A stretch of 43,364 nt of DNA, taken from contig CAYJGG010000012.1 of the NCBI GenBank assembly GCA_964369915.1, forward strand, positions 1 through 43,364. The letters run 5' to 3'. Shown here piece by piece: positions 1 to 8,660 of the stretch. The DNA is from RGIG3102 sp964369915 (GTDB lineage Bacteria > Bacillota > Clostridia > Oscillospirales > Ruminococcaceae). A model generated the notes under the pieces. The model searched no databases, was not told where the DNA came from, and saw only the letters and a program-made list of their open reading frames with translations. The translations under genes were made by a program, and so were the position numbers. Each line of letters starts with the position of its first letter. Position 1 is the stretch's first letter.

Positions 1-2642
1 ATGAATTAAGAGAAAGATATCTAAAATTTTACGAAAACAAAAATCACACAAGATTGGATTCGTTTTCACTTGTGCCACAAGAAGACAAAAGTTTATTATT
101 AATAAACTCAGGAATGGCTCCATTAAAAAAATATTTTATGGGGCAGGCAGTTATGCCAAACAACAGAGCAACAACTTGCCAAAAATGTATTAGAACACCT
201 GATATAGAAAGAGTTGGAATAACAGCAAGACACGGAACATTCTTTGAAATGCTAGGAAACTTCTCTTTTGGGGATTATTTTAAACATGAAGCTACAGAGT
301 GGGCATGGGAATTTTTAACTAAAGAGCTTGAAATTCCAAAAGATTTACTTTATATAACTGTATATGAAGAAGATGATGAAGCTTTTGATATCTGGGTTAA
401 TGAAAGAGGAATTGATCCAACACATATGAAGCGCATGGGCAAAGAAGAAAATTTCTGGGAAATTGGTTCTGGTCCTTGTGGTCCTTGTAGTGAATTATAT
501 TTTGATAGAGGCGAAAAATATGGCTGTGGCAGTGATGATTGCACAGTTGGCTGTGAATGTGATAGATTTATTGAAATATGGAACTTAGTTTTCACTCAAT
601 TCGATTCAGACGGAAAAGGAAACTACACTCTTTTAGATAAGCCTAATATCGATACTGGTATGGGGCTTGAAAGATTAGCTTGCATTATGCAAGGCGTTGA
701 TAATATGTTTGAAGTTGACACGATTGCAAACGTTATAAAAGAAGTTGAAAAGCTATCAGGTGTAAAATATAAAACTGATGAAAAAACAGATATTTCAGTT
801 AGAGTTATAACAGACCATGTTAGAAGCACTGTGTTTATGATAAGCGATGGCGTTTTACCGAGTAATGAAGGAAGAGGATATGTTTTAAGAAGATTATTAA
901 GACGTGCTTCAAGACACGGCAAAATGATTGGAATTAAAGATTTATTCTTAAATACTCTTTGCGATACAGTTATTAGTGAAAGCAAAGACGCATACCCAGA
1001 ACTACTAGAAAAACAAGAATACATTAAAAAAGTTATTCTAACAGAAGAAGAAAGATTTTCAAGAACTATAGATCAAGGTATGATGAAATTAAATGCTTTA
1101 ATTGAAGAAATTGAAGCTAAGGCAACTAGCGAAACTGAAAGAATTTTAATTGGTGCTGAAGCATTTAAATTAAACGACACTTTTGGATTCCCACTTGATT
1201 TAACCAGAGAAATTTTAGAAGAACATAATATTAAAGTTGACGTTGAAGGCTTTAAAAAATATTTAAAAGAGCAAGCAGATAGAGCAAGACAGGCTAGAAA
1301 AAAAGCTGGCGAAATCTCTTGGAGTGATGATTTGTTCCAAGGTATTGAATTAAATGAAACTGAATTTTTAGGCTATGAAACATTAGAAAGTGAAGCTAAA
1401 ATATTAGCGCTTGCTATCGATGAAGCTTTTGAAGATGCTATTTCTGTTGATGAAAGTGCTAAAGAAGGCGTTTTAGTTATTTTAGATAAAACTCCTTTTT
1501 ACGCTCAAGGCGGTGGTCAGGTTGCAGATAGAGGAGTGATAAAAACAGAAAATGCAACGCTGGCAGTTATCGATTGTAAAAAAACAGCAAAAGGCTATTA
1601 TGTACACACTTGTATCTTAGAAGAAGGGGTTATTAAAACAGGCGATAACGTTGTTGCAAAAGTTGATAAAGCCACTAGAAAAGCAACTGAAAGAAATCAT
1701 ACTTCTGCTCATATTCTGCAAGCTGTTTTACGAAGAATTTTAGGCACACATGTTCACCAATCAGGTTCTGAAGTCGATGAAAACAAAATGAGATTCGATT
1801 TTACTCATTTTAACGCTGTTACTAAAGAAGAAATCGAGCAAATTGAAAGAGCTGTAAATGCTGCAATTTTAGTAAATTTAGATGTTAATTACTCTGTAAT
1901 GAATATTGAAAAAGCTAAAGAAATGGGAGCTATTGCTTTATTTGGTGAAAAATACACAGATGAAGTTAGAGTTTTAAATATCGCAAACGAATCAGTTGAA
2001 CTTTGTGGTGGTACACATGTTAAAAACACTTCTGAAATTGGGTTATTTAAAATTATTTCAGAGTCAAGTGTTGCAGCAGGTGTAAGAAGAATTGAAGCTG
2101 TTACTGGTTCTGGTGTTTTAAGATTAATTAAAAATCAATCAAATCAATTAGAAGAAATCGCTACTGCTGTAAAATCTAATAATATAAATGATGTAACTAA
2201 TAAAGTTAATCAAACATTAGAAGAATTAAAAGAAACAAAACAAGAACTTGATAAAGCAAAACTTGAAATTGCAAAAGGCAGAGTTGCAGGAGTATTCTCT
2301 TCACCTGAGACTGTTTTTGAAACTAAAGTTTACACTGCATTCTTTAGAGGAACTACAAGCGATGCATTAAGACAAATGGGTTTTATTTTAAAAGATAAAG
2401 ATGAAGAAAGCGTTGTTGTTTTATGTGGCGAAGTTGATGGCAAAGTTACTATTGCTGCAGCTTGTGGTAAAAAATCAATCGAAAGAGGCTTAAAAGCTGG
2501 AAATATTGCAAAAGAAGTAGCAATAATTACTGGTGGTTCTGGCGGTGGTAAACCTGATTTTGCTATGGCTGGTGCAAAAGATGCATCTAAAGTTGATGAA
2601 GCTTTAGAAAAAGTAAAAGATATAGTTAAATCTATGTTATAA
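1..2642 (+). CDS. alaS: Alanyl-tRNA synthetase (5' end cut by window edge)
   Basis: Charges tRNA-Ala with alanine in the cytoplasm and edits mischarged Ser/Gly. The reading frame is open to the left edge: codons from position 3 read ELRERYLKFYENKNHTRLDS, the usual class II N-terminus, so only a few residues are missing and the TTG at 54 is not the start. Visible parts are the catalytic core (SFSLVPQ, NSGMAPLKKYF, ARHGTFFEMLGNFSFGDYF), the editing-site HTSAH near visible residue 566 and its CGGTH partner near 668, and a Gly-rich C-Ala domain ending (GGSGGGKPDFAMAG). About 880 residues is the normal length. A HIT hydrolase follows after 28 bp, so the two are probably co-transcribed. Any leader or T-box lies outside the window. 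Identity is certain. Confidence 0.98.
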   Translation, partial: ELRERYLKFYENKNHTRLDSFSLVPQEDKSLLLINSGMAPLKKYFMGQAVMPNNRATTCQKCIRTPDIERVGITARHGTFFEMLGNFSFGDYFKHEATEWAWEFLTKELEIPKDLLYITVYEEDDEAFDIWVNERGIDPTHMKRMGKEENFWEIGSGPCGPCSELYFDRGEKYGCGSDDCTVGCECDRFIEIWNLVFTQFDSDGKGNYTLLDKPNIDTGMGLERLACIMQGVDNMFEVDTIANVIKEVEKLSGVKYKTDEKTDISVRVITDHVRSTVFMISDGVLPSNEGRGYVLRRLLRRASRHGKMIGIKDLFLNTLCDTVISESKDAYPELLEKQEYIKKVILTEEERFSRTIDQGMMKLNALIEEIEAKATSETERILIGAEAFKLNDTFGFPLDLTREILEEHNIKVDVEGFKKYLKEQADRARQARKKAGEISWSDDLFQGIELNETEFLGYETLESEAKILALAIDEAFEDAISVDESAKEGVLVILDKTPFYAQGGGQVADRGVIKTENATLAVIDCKKTAKGYYVHTCILEEGVIKTGDNVVAKVDKATRKATERNHTSAHILQAVLRRILGTHVHQSGSEVDENKMRFDFTHFNAVTKEEIEQIERAVNAAILVNLDVNYSVMNIEKAKEMGAIALFGEKYTDEVRVLNIANESVELCGGTHVKNTSEIGLFKIISESSVAAGVRRIEAVTGSGVLRLIKNQSNQLEEIATAVKSNNINDVTNKVNQTLEELKETKQELDKAKLEIAKGRVAGVFSSPETVFETKVYTAFFRGTTSDALRQMGFILKDKDEESVVVLCGEVDGKVTIAAACGKKSIERGLKAGNIAKEVAIITGGSGGGKPDFAMAGAKDASKVDEALEKVKDIVKSML

Positions 2643-2670
2643 TAATTAAAAACTGAAAGGAATTAAAATT

Positions 2671-3009
2671 ATGGATTGTTTATTTTGTAAAATTATTAAT
2701 AGAGAAATTCCTAGCGAAATTGTTTATGAAAACGAAAATGTCTTTGCTTTTAAAGATATAACTCCACAAGCACCTTTTCATGTTTTAATTATTCCAAAAG
2801 AGCATATAGTAGCACCTAGCGAAATTAGTAAAGAAACTGCTCACCTAGTGGGTGATATTTCGCTTGCAGCGGCTGAAATAGCAAAACAAGAAGGTTTAGC
2901 TGATGGATACCGTTTGGTTGCAAATTCAGGCAAAAATGCAGGGCAAACAGTTTTCCATTTGCATTTTCATATGCTAGCTGGCAGAAGTTTATCTTGGCCT
3001 CCGGGCTAA
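2671..3009 (+). CDS. HIT-family nucleotide hydrolase (HinT-like)
   Basis: Small histidine-triad protein of the HinT branch, which hydrolyses nucleoside 5'-phosphoramidates and aminoacyl-adenylates. The catalytic triad is HLHFHML near the C-terminus, and the protein ends in SWPPG, as HinT proteins typically do. The N-terminal DCLFCKIINREIPSEIVYE is also characteristic, with CxxC often a zinc site. At 112 aa it is full length. The start has GAAAGG about 10 nt upstream. Linkage to alaS is suggestive because HinT can act on aminoacyl-AMP made by synthetases, but that functional link is inference. Confidence 0.95.
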   Translation: MDCLFCKIINREIPSEIVYENENVFAFKDITPQAPFHVLIIPKEHIVAPSEISKETAHLVGDISLAAAEIAKQEGLADGYRLVANSGKNAGQTVFHLHFHMLAGRSLSWPPG

Positions 3010-3018
3010 AAATTAAAT

Positions 3019-3048
3019 AAAATTCGGGCATTAATTTGTCCGAATTTT
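3019..3048 (+). terminator. Intrinsic terminator after the HIT gene
   Basis: Nine-bp stem (AAAATTCGG / CCGAATTTT) around a 12-nt loop, closing the alaS-HIT unit. The T run is interrupted by AA, so efficiency is uncertain. Confidence 0.7.
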
Positions 3049-3089
3049 AATTGCTTATATTATAAAATCAAGGAAGAAAAACTAATAAA

Positions 3090-5144
3090 ATGAGTAAAAT
3101 CAGAAATATTTATATTATTGCAATTACTTTAGTTTTAAGTTTTATATTTCAAATTAATTTGCCAAAAGAAAGTTTTATCATTGTTTTGGCTGTGGTTAGC
3201 ATGCTTTGGTTTTATATTTATTTTATTAGAAAAAAGCATAGGGAATATATTATAGTTAGTTTATTAAGTTTAGTTTTTTCTATTTTCTATTTTAATATTT
3301 ATAGTATGTTTTTAGAAAATACTGTAAATGATTTAACAAAAGAAAACTCCATAATTGAAGGCTATGTAACAGAAATAAATACTGATTATTCTTTTGGAAA
3401 TAGATACACGATAAAAGTTGATAAAATTCAAGATGAAAATACATACCAAACTTTTGTGTATATTTATTCTTTTGATGAATTTAGTATAGGAAAAGAATTA
3501 GTGATAATAGGGCAATTAAATGAAAACAGCTTTTCAAGTTATTCAAATTATTTATTTACTAAAAATATTTTTGGAACATTTAATACAGATGAAATTATAA
3601 CTAAAGACACTAATAAAATAGATGTTAACACGCTTGGAGCATTAATAAAACAAGAGATAACTAAAAATATGCAAAAACTATATTCAGGCGATGTTTTAGC
3701 GCTCGCTTTATCAATGGGGTACAGTGATAAAAGTTTAGTTAGTGATGAAATTTTAGAAGATTTTAGTGTTTCTGGGCTTTCGCATATGCTAGTTGTTTCA
3801 GGATTACACGTTGGTATAATTAGTTTGTTTTTAAATCTTGTATTTAAATATATTCCAATAAAAAAGAAAATTAAAAATATAATTTTAATTTTCTGTTTAC
3901 TGTTTTTAGCTATGATAATAGGATTTACATATTCAATATCAAGAGCAGTTTTTATAATGATAATATTATTGATTTTAAGAAATTTTAAATTATATCCAGA
4001 TACGTTTTCTTCTTTATCATTAATAATTATATTTACAATTATTCAAAATCCATATGCCGTTTATGATATAGGACTTTTACTATCGTACACAGCGTTTATA
4101 GGAATTATAATTGGTGCAAATTATATAGAAAATAAGAATTATAATAAAATATTATCGGCAGTTATTTTATCAGCTTTTGCAGTTTTATTCACAATTCCAA
4201 TTTTATCTTTTGCAAAAATAAAAATGACAATACTTTCGCCTTTAATTAATCCTATGTTTTCATTATTAATTTTGCCTGTTTCAATTTTTTCGTTTTTCAC
4301 ACCAATCTTGCATTTTATCCCTATTTTAAATCCAATTAATAATATTTTAGTTTTACTCAACACATTTTTTATAAATATATTTATTGATTTTTCTAGTTTT
4401 ATTGGCTCAATGTTTCATTTTTCACTTATTAATATTAGCCACGGGATTTTAAGAGTTTTAATAATATCAATTATTGTATCGAGTTTATTTTATATAATAA
4501 GTTTTGGATATAATAAGAAATGTAAATTTTTTGTTATATCGGCTTGCATAATATCTATTTTATGTTATAATTTCATAAGTTATAATACTATTACTATTAC
4601 AATGATTGATACAGGAAGATTTGTTTCTAGCACTATAAGATACGATAATTCATTAGATTTAATATTAAAAGAAAATATAAGCGAAAAAGAGATTACTTAT
4701 ATTTTAAAAGATGAAAACAAATCAAAATTTAATAATATTATTATATGTTTTGATGAAGAATTAGAATTTAATATAGATGATTATTCAAATAATGTGTATT
4801 TATATAAAGATAATATAAATTACGAATTTAGTGATTATTCATTTAATATTGAAAATGAAAATATATTTAAATTAAATTCAAATAGTTTGAATGTTATAAC
4901 TAGTAAGTTCGCCCAAGATATAAATGAAGATGGAATATATTTTCTAGCTTCTAATCCACCAATAAATTTGAGTGTAGATGAAATATATTATTATCAAAAT
5001 GGAGTTTTATCAAACGCTTATAAAGAGTTTATTAATTTAAAAATCGGAACTAGGATTTACGATGATTTTAAAATCAATGTGAATTTAATAAATGGAAAAT
5101 ACTATATAGTTAAGGATGTGATAAATTTTGCAAACTGGATATAA
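3090..5144 (+). CDS. comEC: ComEC/Rec2-family DNA uptake channel with degenerate C-terminal domain
   Basis: Polytopic membrane protein of the ComEC family, which moves single-stranded DNA through the membrane during transformation. Two N-terminal membrane segments lead into an OB-fold/DUF4131-like soluble part (residues ~75-190). The competence domain follows with its hallmark SHMLVVSGLHVGI at ~231 and about eight hydrophobic helices to ~495. The last ~180 residues begin ITITMIDTGRF, where relatives have the start of a metallo-beta-lactamase domain (TFxDVGQGD), but no HxHxDH motif or other metal-ligand pattern is visible. The protein is also shorter (684 aa) than the ~770 of B. subtilis ComEC. 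It heads an operon with holA, whose start overlaps its end. No other com genes are in view. The family is secure; function in uptake is not. Confidence 0.9.
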   Translation: MSKIRNIYIIAITLVLSFIFQINLPKESFIIVLAVVSMLWFYIYFIRKKHREYIIVSLLSLVFSIFYFNIYSMFLENTVNDLTKENSIIEGYVTEINTDYSFGNRYTIKVDKIQDENTYQTFVYIYSFDEFSIGKELVIIGQLNENSFSSYSNYLFTKNIFGTFNTDEIITKDTNKIDVNTLGALIKQEITKNMQKLYSGDVLALALSMGYSDKSLVSDEILEDFSVSGLSHMLVVSGLHVGIISLFLNLVFKYIPIKKKIKNIILIFCLLFLAMIIGFTYSISRAVFIMIILLILRNFKLYPDTFSSLSLIIIFTIIQNPYAVYDIGLLLSYTAFIGIIIGANYIENKNYNKILSAVILSAFAVLFTIPILSFAKIKMTILSPLINPMFSLLILPVSIFSFFTPILHFIPILNPINNILVLLNTFFINIFIDFSSFIGSMFHFSLINISHGILRVLIISIIVSSLFYIISFGYNKKCKFFVISACIISILCYNFISYNTITITMIDTGRFVSSTIRYDNSLDLILKENISEKEITYILKDENKSKFNNIIICFDEELEFNIDDYSNNVYLYKDNINYEFSDYSFNIENENIFKLNSNSLNVITSKFAQDINEDGIYFLASNPPINLSVDEIYYYQNGVLSNAYKEFINLKIGTRIYDDFKINVNLINGKYYIVKDVINFANWI

Positions 5145-6135
5145 AATAAAAGATAAAGATTTAAAAAGGGCATGGCTTGTAATATCTCAAGATAGTTTTG
5201 TTGGGCAAGAAAATTTAAAAATAATATTAGATATTGCTAAAAAGAATAACATTGATAATGATAGCATTATAAATTATGCTATTAAAAAACCTGATTTTAA
5301 TCAGCTATTAGATGAAAGTCAAACTGTTGGATTTTTTGGCAGTAAATTAATAGTTTTAAAGCATTATGATTTATTTGATTTTAATGAAGAAGAAATTGAT
5401 TTGTTAACAGATATAATTGAAAATAGTCAAGGTGTTCACTTCGCTTTTATCTTCACTTTAGATGATATGAAAAAAGCAACGCAAAAAAGATTTTCAAAAT
5501 TTTATGATGTTATAAACGAAGATGGGATTAGTTTAATAATAAATAAAATTGATGATAGATTTTTAGAAGATTTAATAATGCAAAGATGCAAATTAAATAA
5601 GACAGAAATTTCTTCTAAAGCTGTAAAATTTATAATTAATCAAACTTCAAAAGATATAGGAATGATTATAAATGAAATTGATAAACTATGCGCAGCTTCA
5701 AATTACACTGAAATTGATGAAAATTTAGTTGATATTATGCTAAGTAAAACAGTTGAAGGATCAGTTTTTGATATAATTGATTTAATTTGCCTAAAAAGAA
5801 CTAATAAAGCATTAGAAAAATTAAACATACTTTTTGATAATAAAACAGATGAAATTCTTATTTTATCAGCGCTGTCTTCTAGCTTTATAGATATGCATAG
5901 AGCAAAATTAGCTCAAAATACAGGATATGATGTGAATAGACTTCATAAAGATTTTTCATCAAAATCAAATGTTTTTAGATTTCAAAAAGCAATGGGTAAT
6001 CAAAGAAAGTTTACTAAAGAAAAACTTGAAGATATATTAAAACTTTTATTAAAAGCTGATTTAGCTTTTAAAAGCACATCTATTGATAAAAAAGAGCATT
6101 TATCAGTTTTAATAGCTAGAATTATAGCAACGTAA
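5128..6135 (+). CDS. holA: DNA polymerase III delta subunit (clamp loader)
   Basis: Delta subunit of the clamp loader, which opens the beta sliding clamp. The 335-aa length fits. The sequence has the HolA pattern: an N-terminal domain with VGFFGSKLIVLKHYDLF and HFAFIFTLDDMKK, a middle segment ending IINEIDKLCAAS, and a helical collar from VFDIIDLICLKRTNKALEKL onward. The start is TTG at 5128, the first possible codon after in-frame stops at 5119 and 5122. It has AAGGA at 5112-5116 and overlaps the end of comEC by 17 bp, implying translational coupling. comEC-holA order is common in Firmicutes, where rpsT often follows; rpsT is not here. Confidence 0.93.
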   Translation: MQTGYKIKDKDLKRAWLVISQDSFVGQENLKIILDIAKKNNIDNDSIINYAIKKPDFNQLLDESQTVGFFGSKLIVLKHYDLFDFNEEEIDLLTDIIENSQGVHFAFIFTLDDMKKATQKRFSKFYDVINEDGISLIINKIDDRFLEDLIMQRCKLNKTEISSKAVKFIINQTSKDIGMIINEIDKLCAASNYTEIDENLVDIMLSKTVEGSVFDIIDLICLKRTNKALEKLNILFDNKTDEILILSALSSSFIDMHRAKLAQNTGYDVNRLHKDFSSKSNVFRFQKAMGNQRKFTKEKLEDILKLLLKADLAFKSTSIDKKEHLSVLIARIIAT

Positions 6136-6145
6136 GGTAGATTAA

Positions 6146-7432
6146 ATGGAGAAATTAAAAATTAATGAAGTTGTGGTAGTAGAAGGCAAATACGATGTTA
6201 TAACTTTAAATAATGTTATAGATGGGCTAATAATTCCGGTAAATGGGTTTTCAATTTTTAAAGATGAAGATAAAAAACTTTTATTAAAAAATCTAGGAGA
6301 AAAATTTGGAATTATCCTATTAACAGATTCAGATACAGCCGGCTTTAAAATTAGAAATTATATACAAAATATCTGTAAAAACGCTAAAATACTAAATGTT
6401 TATATTCCATCAATTTTAGGTAAAGAATCAAGAAAAAGCACAGCTTCAAAAGAAGGAACTTTAGGAGTTGAGGGGATTAAAAAAGAAATTTTAATTAAAT
6501 GCTTTAATGATGCAGGTATTGGATATATAAAAACAAAAAGAGAAAATAGCATTTCTTACACAGATTTATTTTTGTTAAATTTATCAGGAACAGATAATGC
6601 CACAATTAATAGAAAAAAAGTTTGTGATAAATTAAATATTCCCTATAAATTATCAAAAAAAGCGTTTTTAGAGGTTTTAAATAGAATGAGTAATATACAA
6701 GAATTAGAAAATATTTTAAAAGAAGAAACAGCCTTGTTTTGGGATTTTCATGGAACTCTTACATTTAGAGATAATCAATGGGTAGACGCTGCTAATTTAC
6801 TAGTTAGTGAATTTTACAAAGAAGATAATATTACCAAAGAAATAATTGATAAATATCTTCATGGTAAATGTCTTCCTTGGTGGACATATCCAGATAGAGA
6901 TACACGCCATTTAAAAGAAAATGATGGTTGGTGGCAGAGTTGTAAAGAGGAATTTATTAAAATGTTTATCTCTTGTGGTCTTTCAAAAGAAAAAGCGGAA
7001 CATTTAGCACCATTAATAAGAAAATATGTTACTAATATAAATAATCATAGAATTTTCAGTGATGCAAAAATAACTTTAAAAACTTTGAAAGAAAGAGGAT
7101 ATAAAAATTATCTTTTATCAAATAATTTTCCAGAACTTGAAGATATGATGAAAGAATTAAATTTAAGTGAGTATTTTGAAGGAATGGCAGTTTCTGCGAA
7201 TGTTGGATATGCAAAACCTAGAAAAGAAATATTTGATTATGCAAAAAACTTAGCAAAAAATGCCGATAGACTTATTATGATAGGCGATAGCCCAAGAGAT
7301 GATATGACAGGCGCAAAAAAACAAGGATTTGATACAATATACCTAAATACAAGAGAAAAAGAAGAGTTATTTAATGATGATATGGATTATATAGTAAACT
7401 CTTTAAGCGAAATTTTAGATATATTAAAATAG
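6146..7432 (+). CDS. rnmV: RNase M5 fused to a HAD-superfamily domain
   Basis: Residues 1-~180 look like a complete RNase M5, the Toprim endonuclease that matures 5S rRNA: catalytic EGKYD at 13-17, LLTDSDTAG at 58-66 and a C-terminal DUF4093-like part (YTDLFLLNLSG, then FLEVLNRM). RNase M5 normally ends there, at about 185 aa. Here the frame runs on into a ~230-aa HAD domain: motif I DFHGTLT at 200-206, LLSNN as motif II, AKPRKEIF as motif III, IGDSPRDD as motif IV. The usual second Asp of motif I is His202. An internal ATG at 6686 with GAGG 11 nt upstream could also yield a free HAD protein. The gene lies 10 bp after holA and 14 bp before the folate transporter gene; ksgA, the usual rnmV neighbour, is absent. 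What the HAD domain acts on is unknown. Confidence 0.85.
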   Translation: MEKLKINEVVVVEGKYDVITLNNVIDGLIIPVNGFSIFKDEDKKLLLKNLGEKFGIILLTDSDTAGFKIRNYIQNICKNAKILNVYIPSILGKESRKSTASKEGTLGVEGIKKEILIKCFNDAGIGYIKTKRENSISYTDLFLLNLSGTDNATINRKKVCDKLNIPYKLSKKAFLEVLNRMSNIQELENILKEETALFWDFHGTLTFRDNQWVDAANLLVSEFYKEDNITKEIIDKYLHGKCLPWWTYPDRDTRHLKENDGWWQSCKEEFIKMFISCGLSKEKAEHLAPLIRKYVTNINNHRIFSDAKITLKTLKERGYKNYLLSNNFPELEDMMKELNLSEYFEGMAVSANVGYAKPRKEIFDYAKNLAKNADRLIMIGDSPRDDMTGAKKQGFDTIYLNTREKEELFNDDMDYIVNSLSEILDILK

Positions 7433-7446
7433 AGAAGAAGGAAAAA

Positions 7447-7974
7447 ATGAAAAAGTATATACAAGAATCATTTAATGAATTTAAAAACACAAAATCACTA
7501 ACAACAGTGGCTCTTTTAGGCGCTGCTGGAGTTATAATTAGTATGTTTACTATTAATATAAATCAATTTTTAGTAATATCGTTTGCAAGCGTAACTCACG
7601 GAGTTTCAGGGATGCTCTTTGGCCCTTTTTTAACTGGATTTACAGCTATTTTCTTAGATGTTTTAAAATATCTATTAAATCCAAACGGACCTTTTTTCCC
7701 TGGATTTGCTTTAAATGAATTAATTATTGGATTTATATATGGATTTATGTTTTATAAAAAAGAAATTAGCGTTAAAAGAGTTTTTATAGCTAGAATAATT
7801 ATTGTTATAATTATAAATATATTCTTAACTCCATTATGGCTTTCAATTTTATATGGACAGGCATTTGAAGTTTTAGCGAGCATGAGAATAATTAAAAATA
7901 TTATTATGCTTCCAATAGATACATTTATTTTGTATCAAATATTAATTTTATCAAATAAAGTTTTTAAAAAATAA
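7447..7974 (+). CDS. folT: Folate-type ECF transporter S component
   Basis: Substrate-binding membrane subunit of an energy-coupling-factor vitamin transporter, resembling FolT. About five or six hydrophobic helices are visible in 175 aa. The family-typical stretch GVSGMLFGPFLTGFTAIFLD is followed by FLPG-like PFFPGFALNELIIGFIYG. The shared EcfA/EcfA'/EcfT module is not in this window, as expected for a group II system. The gene is the last of the comEC operon, with AGAAGGA just before the ATG. No folate riboswitch precedes it, so it depends on upstream transcription. Folate as substrate is assigned by family resemblance and not proven. Confidence 0.85.
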   Translation: MKKYIQESFNEFKNTKSLTTVALLGAAGVIISMFTININQFLVISFASVTHGVSGMLFGPFLTGFTAIFLDVLKYLLNPNGPFFPGFALNELIIGFIYGFMFYKKEISVKRVFIARIIIVIIINIFLTPLWLSILYGQAFEVLASMRIIKNIIMLPIDTFILYQILILSNKVFKK

Positions 7975-7996
7975 AAGTGCCTTTTGGCACTTTTTT
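7973..7996 (+). terminator. Intrinsic terminator of the comEC-folT operon
   Basis: Stem AAAAGTGCC / GGCACTTTT with a TTTT loop and six T's. The left arm overlaps the folT stop codon. Confidence 0.9.
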
Positions 7997-8009
7997 AGTT
8001 TTTTATATA

Positions 8010-8030
8010 TTAACTATGTGTTAACTATGT
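8010..8030. repeat. Tandem 11-bp direct repeat TTAACTATGT
   Basis: TTAACTATGT occurs twice, one helical turn apart, about 80 bp upstream of the probable start of the lipoprotein transcript. TTAAC-type repeats at 11-bp spacing are the format bound by OmpR/PhoB-family regulators such as B. subtilis PhoP. No regulator of that family is in the window, so the assignment is a guess. Confidence 0.4.
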
Positions 8031-8081
8031 ATCGATTAATTGTAAAATATATTATTATATATATCTTAATATTTTGGATTG

Positions 8082-8090
8082 TGATATACT
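8082..8090 (+). promoter_or_regulatory. Extended -10 promoter for the lipoprotein gene
   Basis: TGATATACT is a perfect TGn plus a TATACT hexamer, 25 bp before the ATG. No good -35 is seen at the right distance. Confidence 0.6.
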
Positions 8091-8115
8091 GATATTAAAT
8101 AATAGGAGGTATATT

Positions 8116-8610
8116 ATGAAAAGATTGATTTTAATTTTTATATTAGTTGCAGTATTAGTAGGGTGCAAAAGTAATGAGGAGTCTGTATCTTCAAAATTAG
8201 AAAATGAAAATACTCAAGTAGAAAGTAACGCGGAAGATGTAGCAAATAGTGAAGAAATTAAAACTAGTAATGCAGAATTATATGTAATGAAATTTGCCTC
8301 AATACAACAAGGTGAGCATAATTCAAAAGCAGAAATTGATATAAATGATGATAACACAGTTGTATTATATGATTTTTATTATGATGGAAAAGCCCCTGAT
8401 GTTTATATTGCAGTAGGAGATTTTGATGATAATGGTGAATTTGTTAAAGGTGAAATAATAAGTGAATTAATTGAAGGAGTTTATGAAGGGCAAGAGTATA
8501 GATTTACTATTAAAGAAGGAGTGAATATCGATAATTATACAGCAATTTCAATTTATTGTGATAGATATTCTGAAGACTTTGCTTCTGCTGAATTAATAAA
8601 TATTAACTAA
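8116..8610 (+). CDS. DM13-domain lipoprotein
   Basis: Exported lipoprotein of 164 aa. The start is the ATG at 8116, which has a perfect AGGAGGT 5 nt upstream. An in-frame upstream ATG at 8074 lies before the probable -10 (8082-8090) and would not be transcribed from it. The N-terminus is a hydrophobic signal with lipobox VLVGC, so the mature protein is anchored at Cys. An acidic Ser/Glu/Asn linker follows. The rest resembles a DM13 domain: VVLYDFYYDGKAPDVYIAVG matches the conserved D-F-x-G-P-D-L-Y-V pattern, and NYTAISIYCDRYSEDF matches the conserved C-terminal Cys segment. DM13 is a predicted redox or extracellular domain without a settled function. The gene is monocistronic, between its own promoter and a shared terminator. 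Confidence 0.8.
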   Translation: MKRLILIFILVAVLVGCKSNEESVSSKLENENTQVESNAEDVANSEEIKTSNAELYVMKFASIQQGEHNSKAEIDINDDNTVVLYDFYYDGKAPDVYIAVGDFDDNGEFVKGEIISELIEGVYEGQEYRFTIKEGVNIDNYTAISIYCDRYSEDFASAELININ

Positions 8611-8614
8611 TAAA

Positions 8615-8650
8615 TAAAAAATACATCAGTTAAAACTGATGTATTTTTTT
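8615..8650. terminator. Bidirectional terminator between convergent genes
   Basis: Long stem ATACATCAGTT / AACTGATGTAT extended by A/T pairs on both sides, giving T runs in either direction. It serves the lipoprotein gene and the convergent minus-strand gene. Confidence 0.9.
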
Positions 8651-8660
8651 GTTTATAATA

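Noticed and set aside
54..56. TTG as the start of alaS
   Set aside because: The frame upstream encodes conserved N-terminal residues and is open to the window edge.
7433..7446. Tetrahydrofolate riboswitch before the folate transporter gene
   Set aside because: Only 14 bp separate it from the upstream gene, filled by the ribosome binding site.
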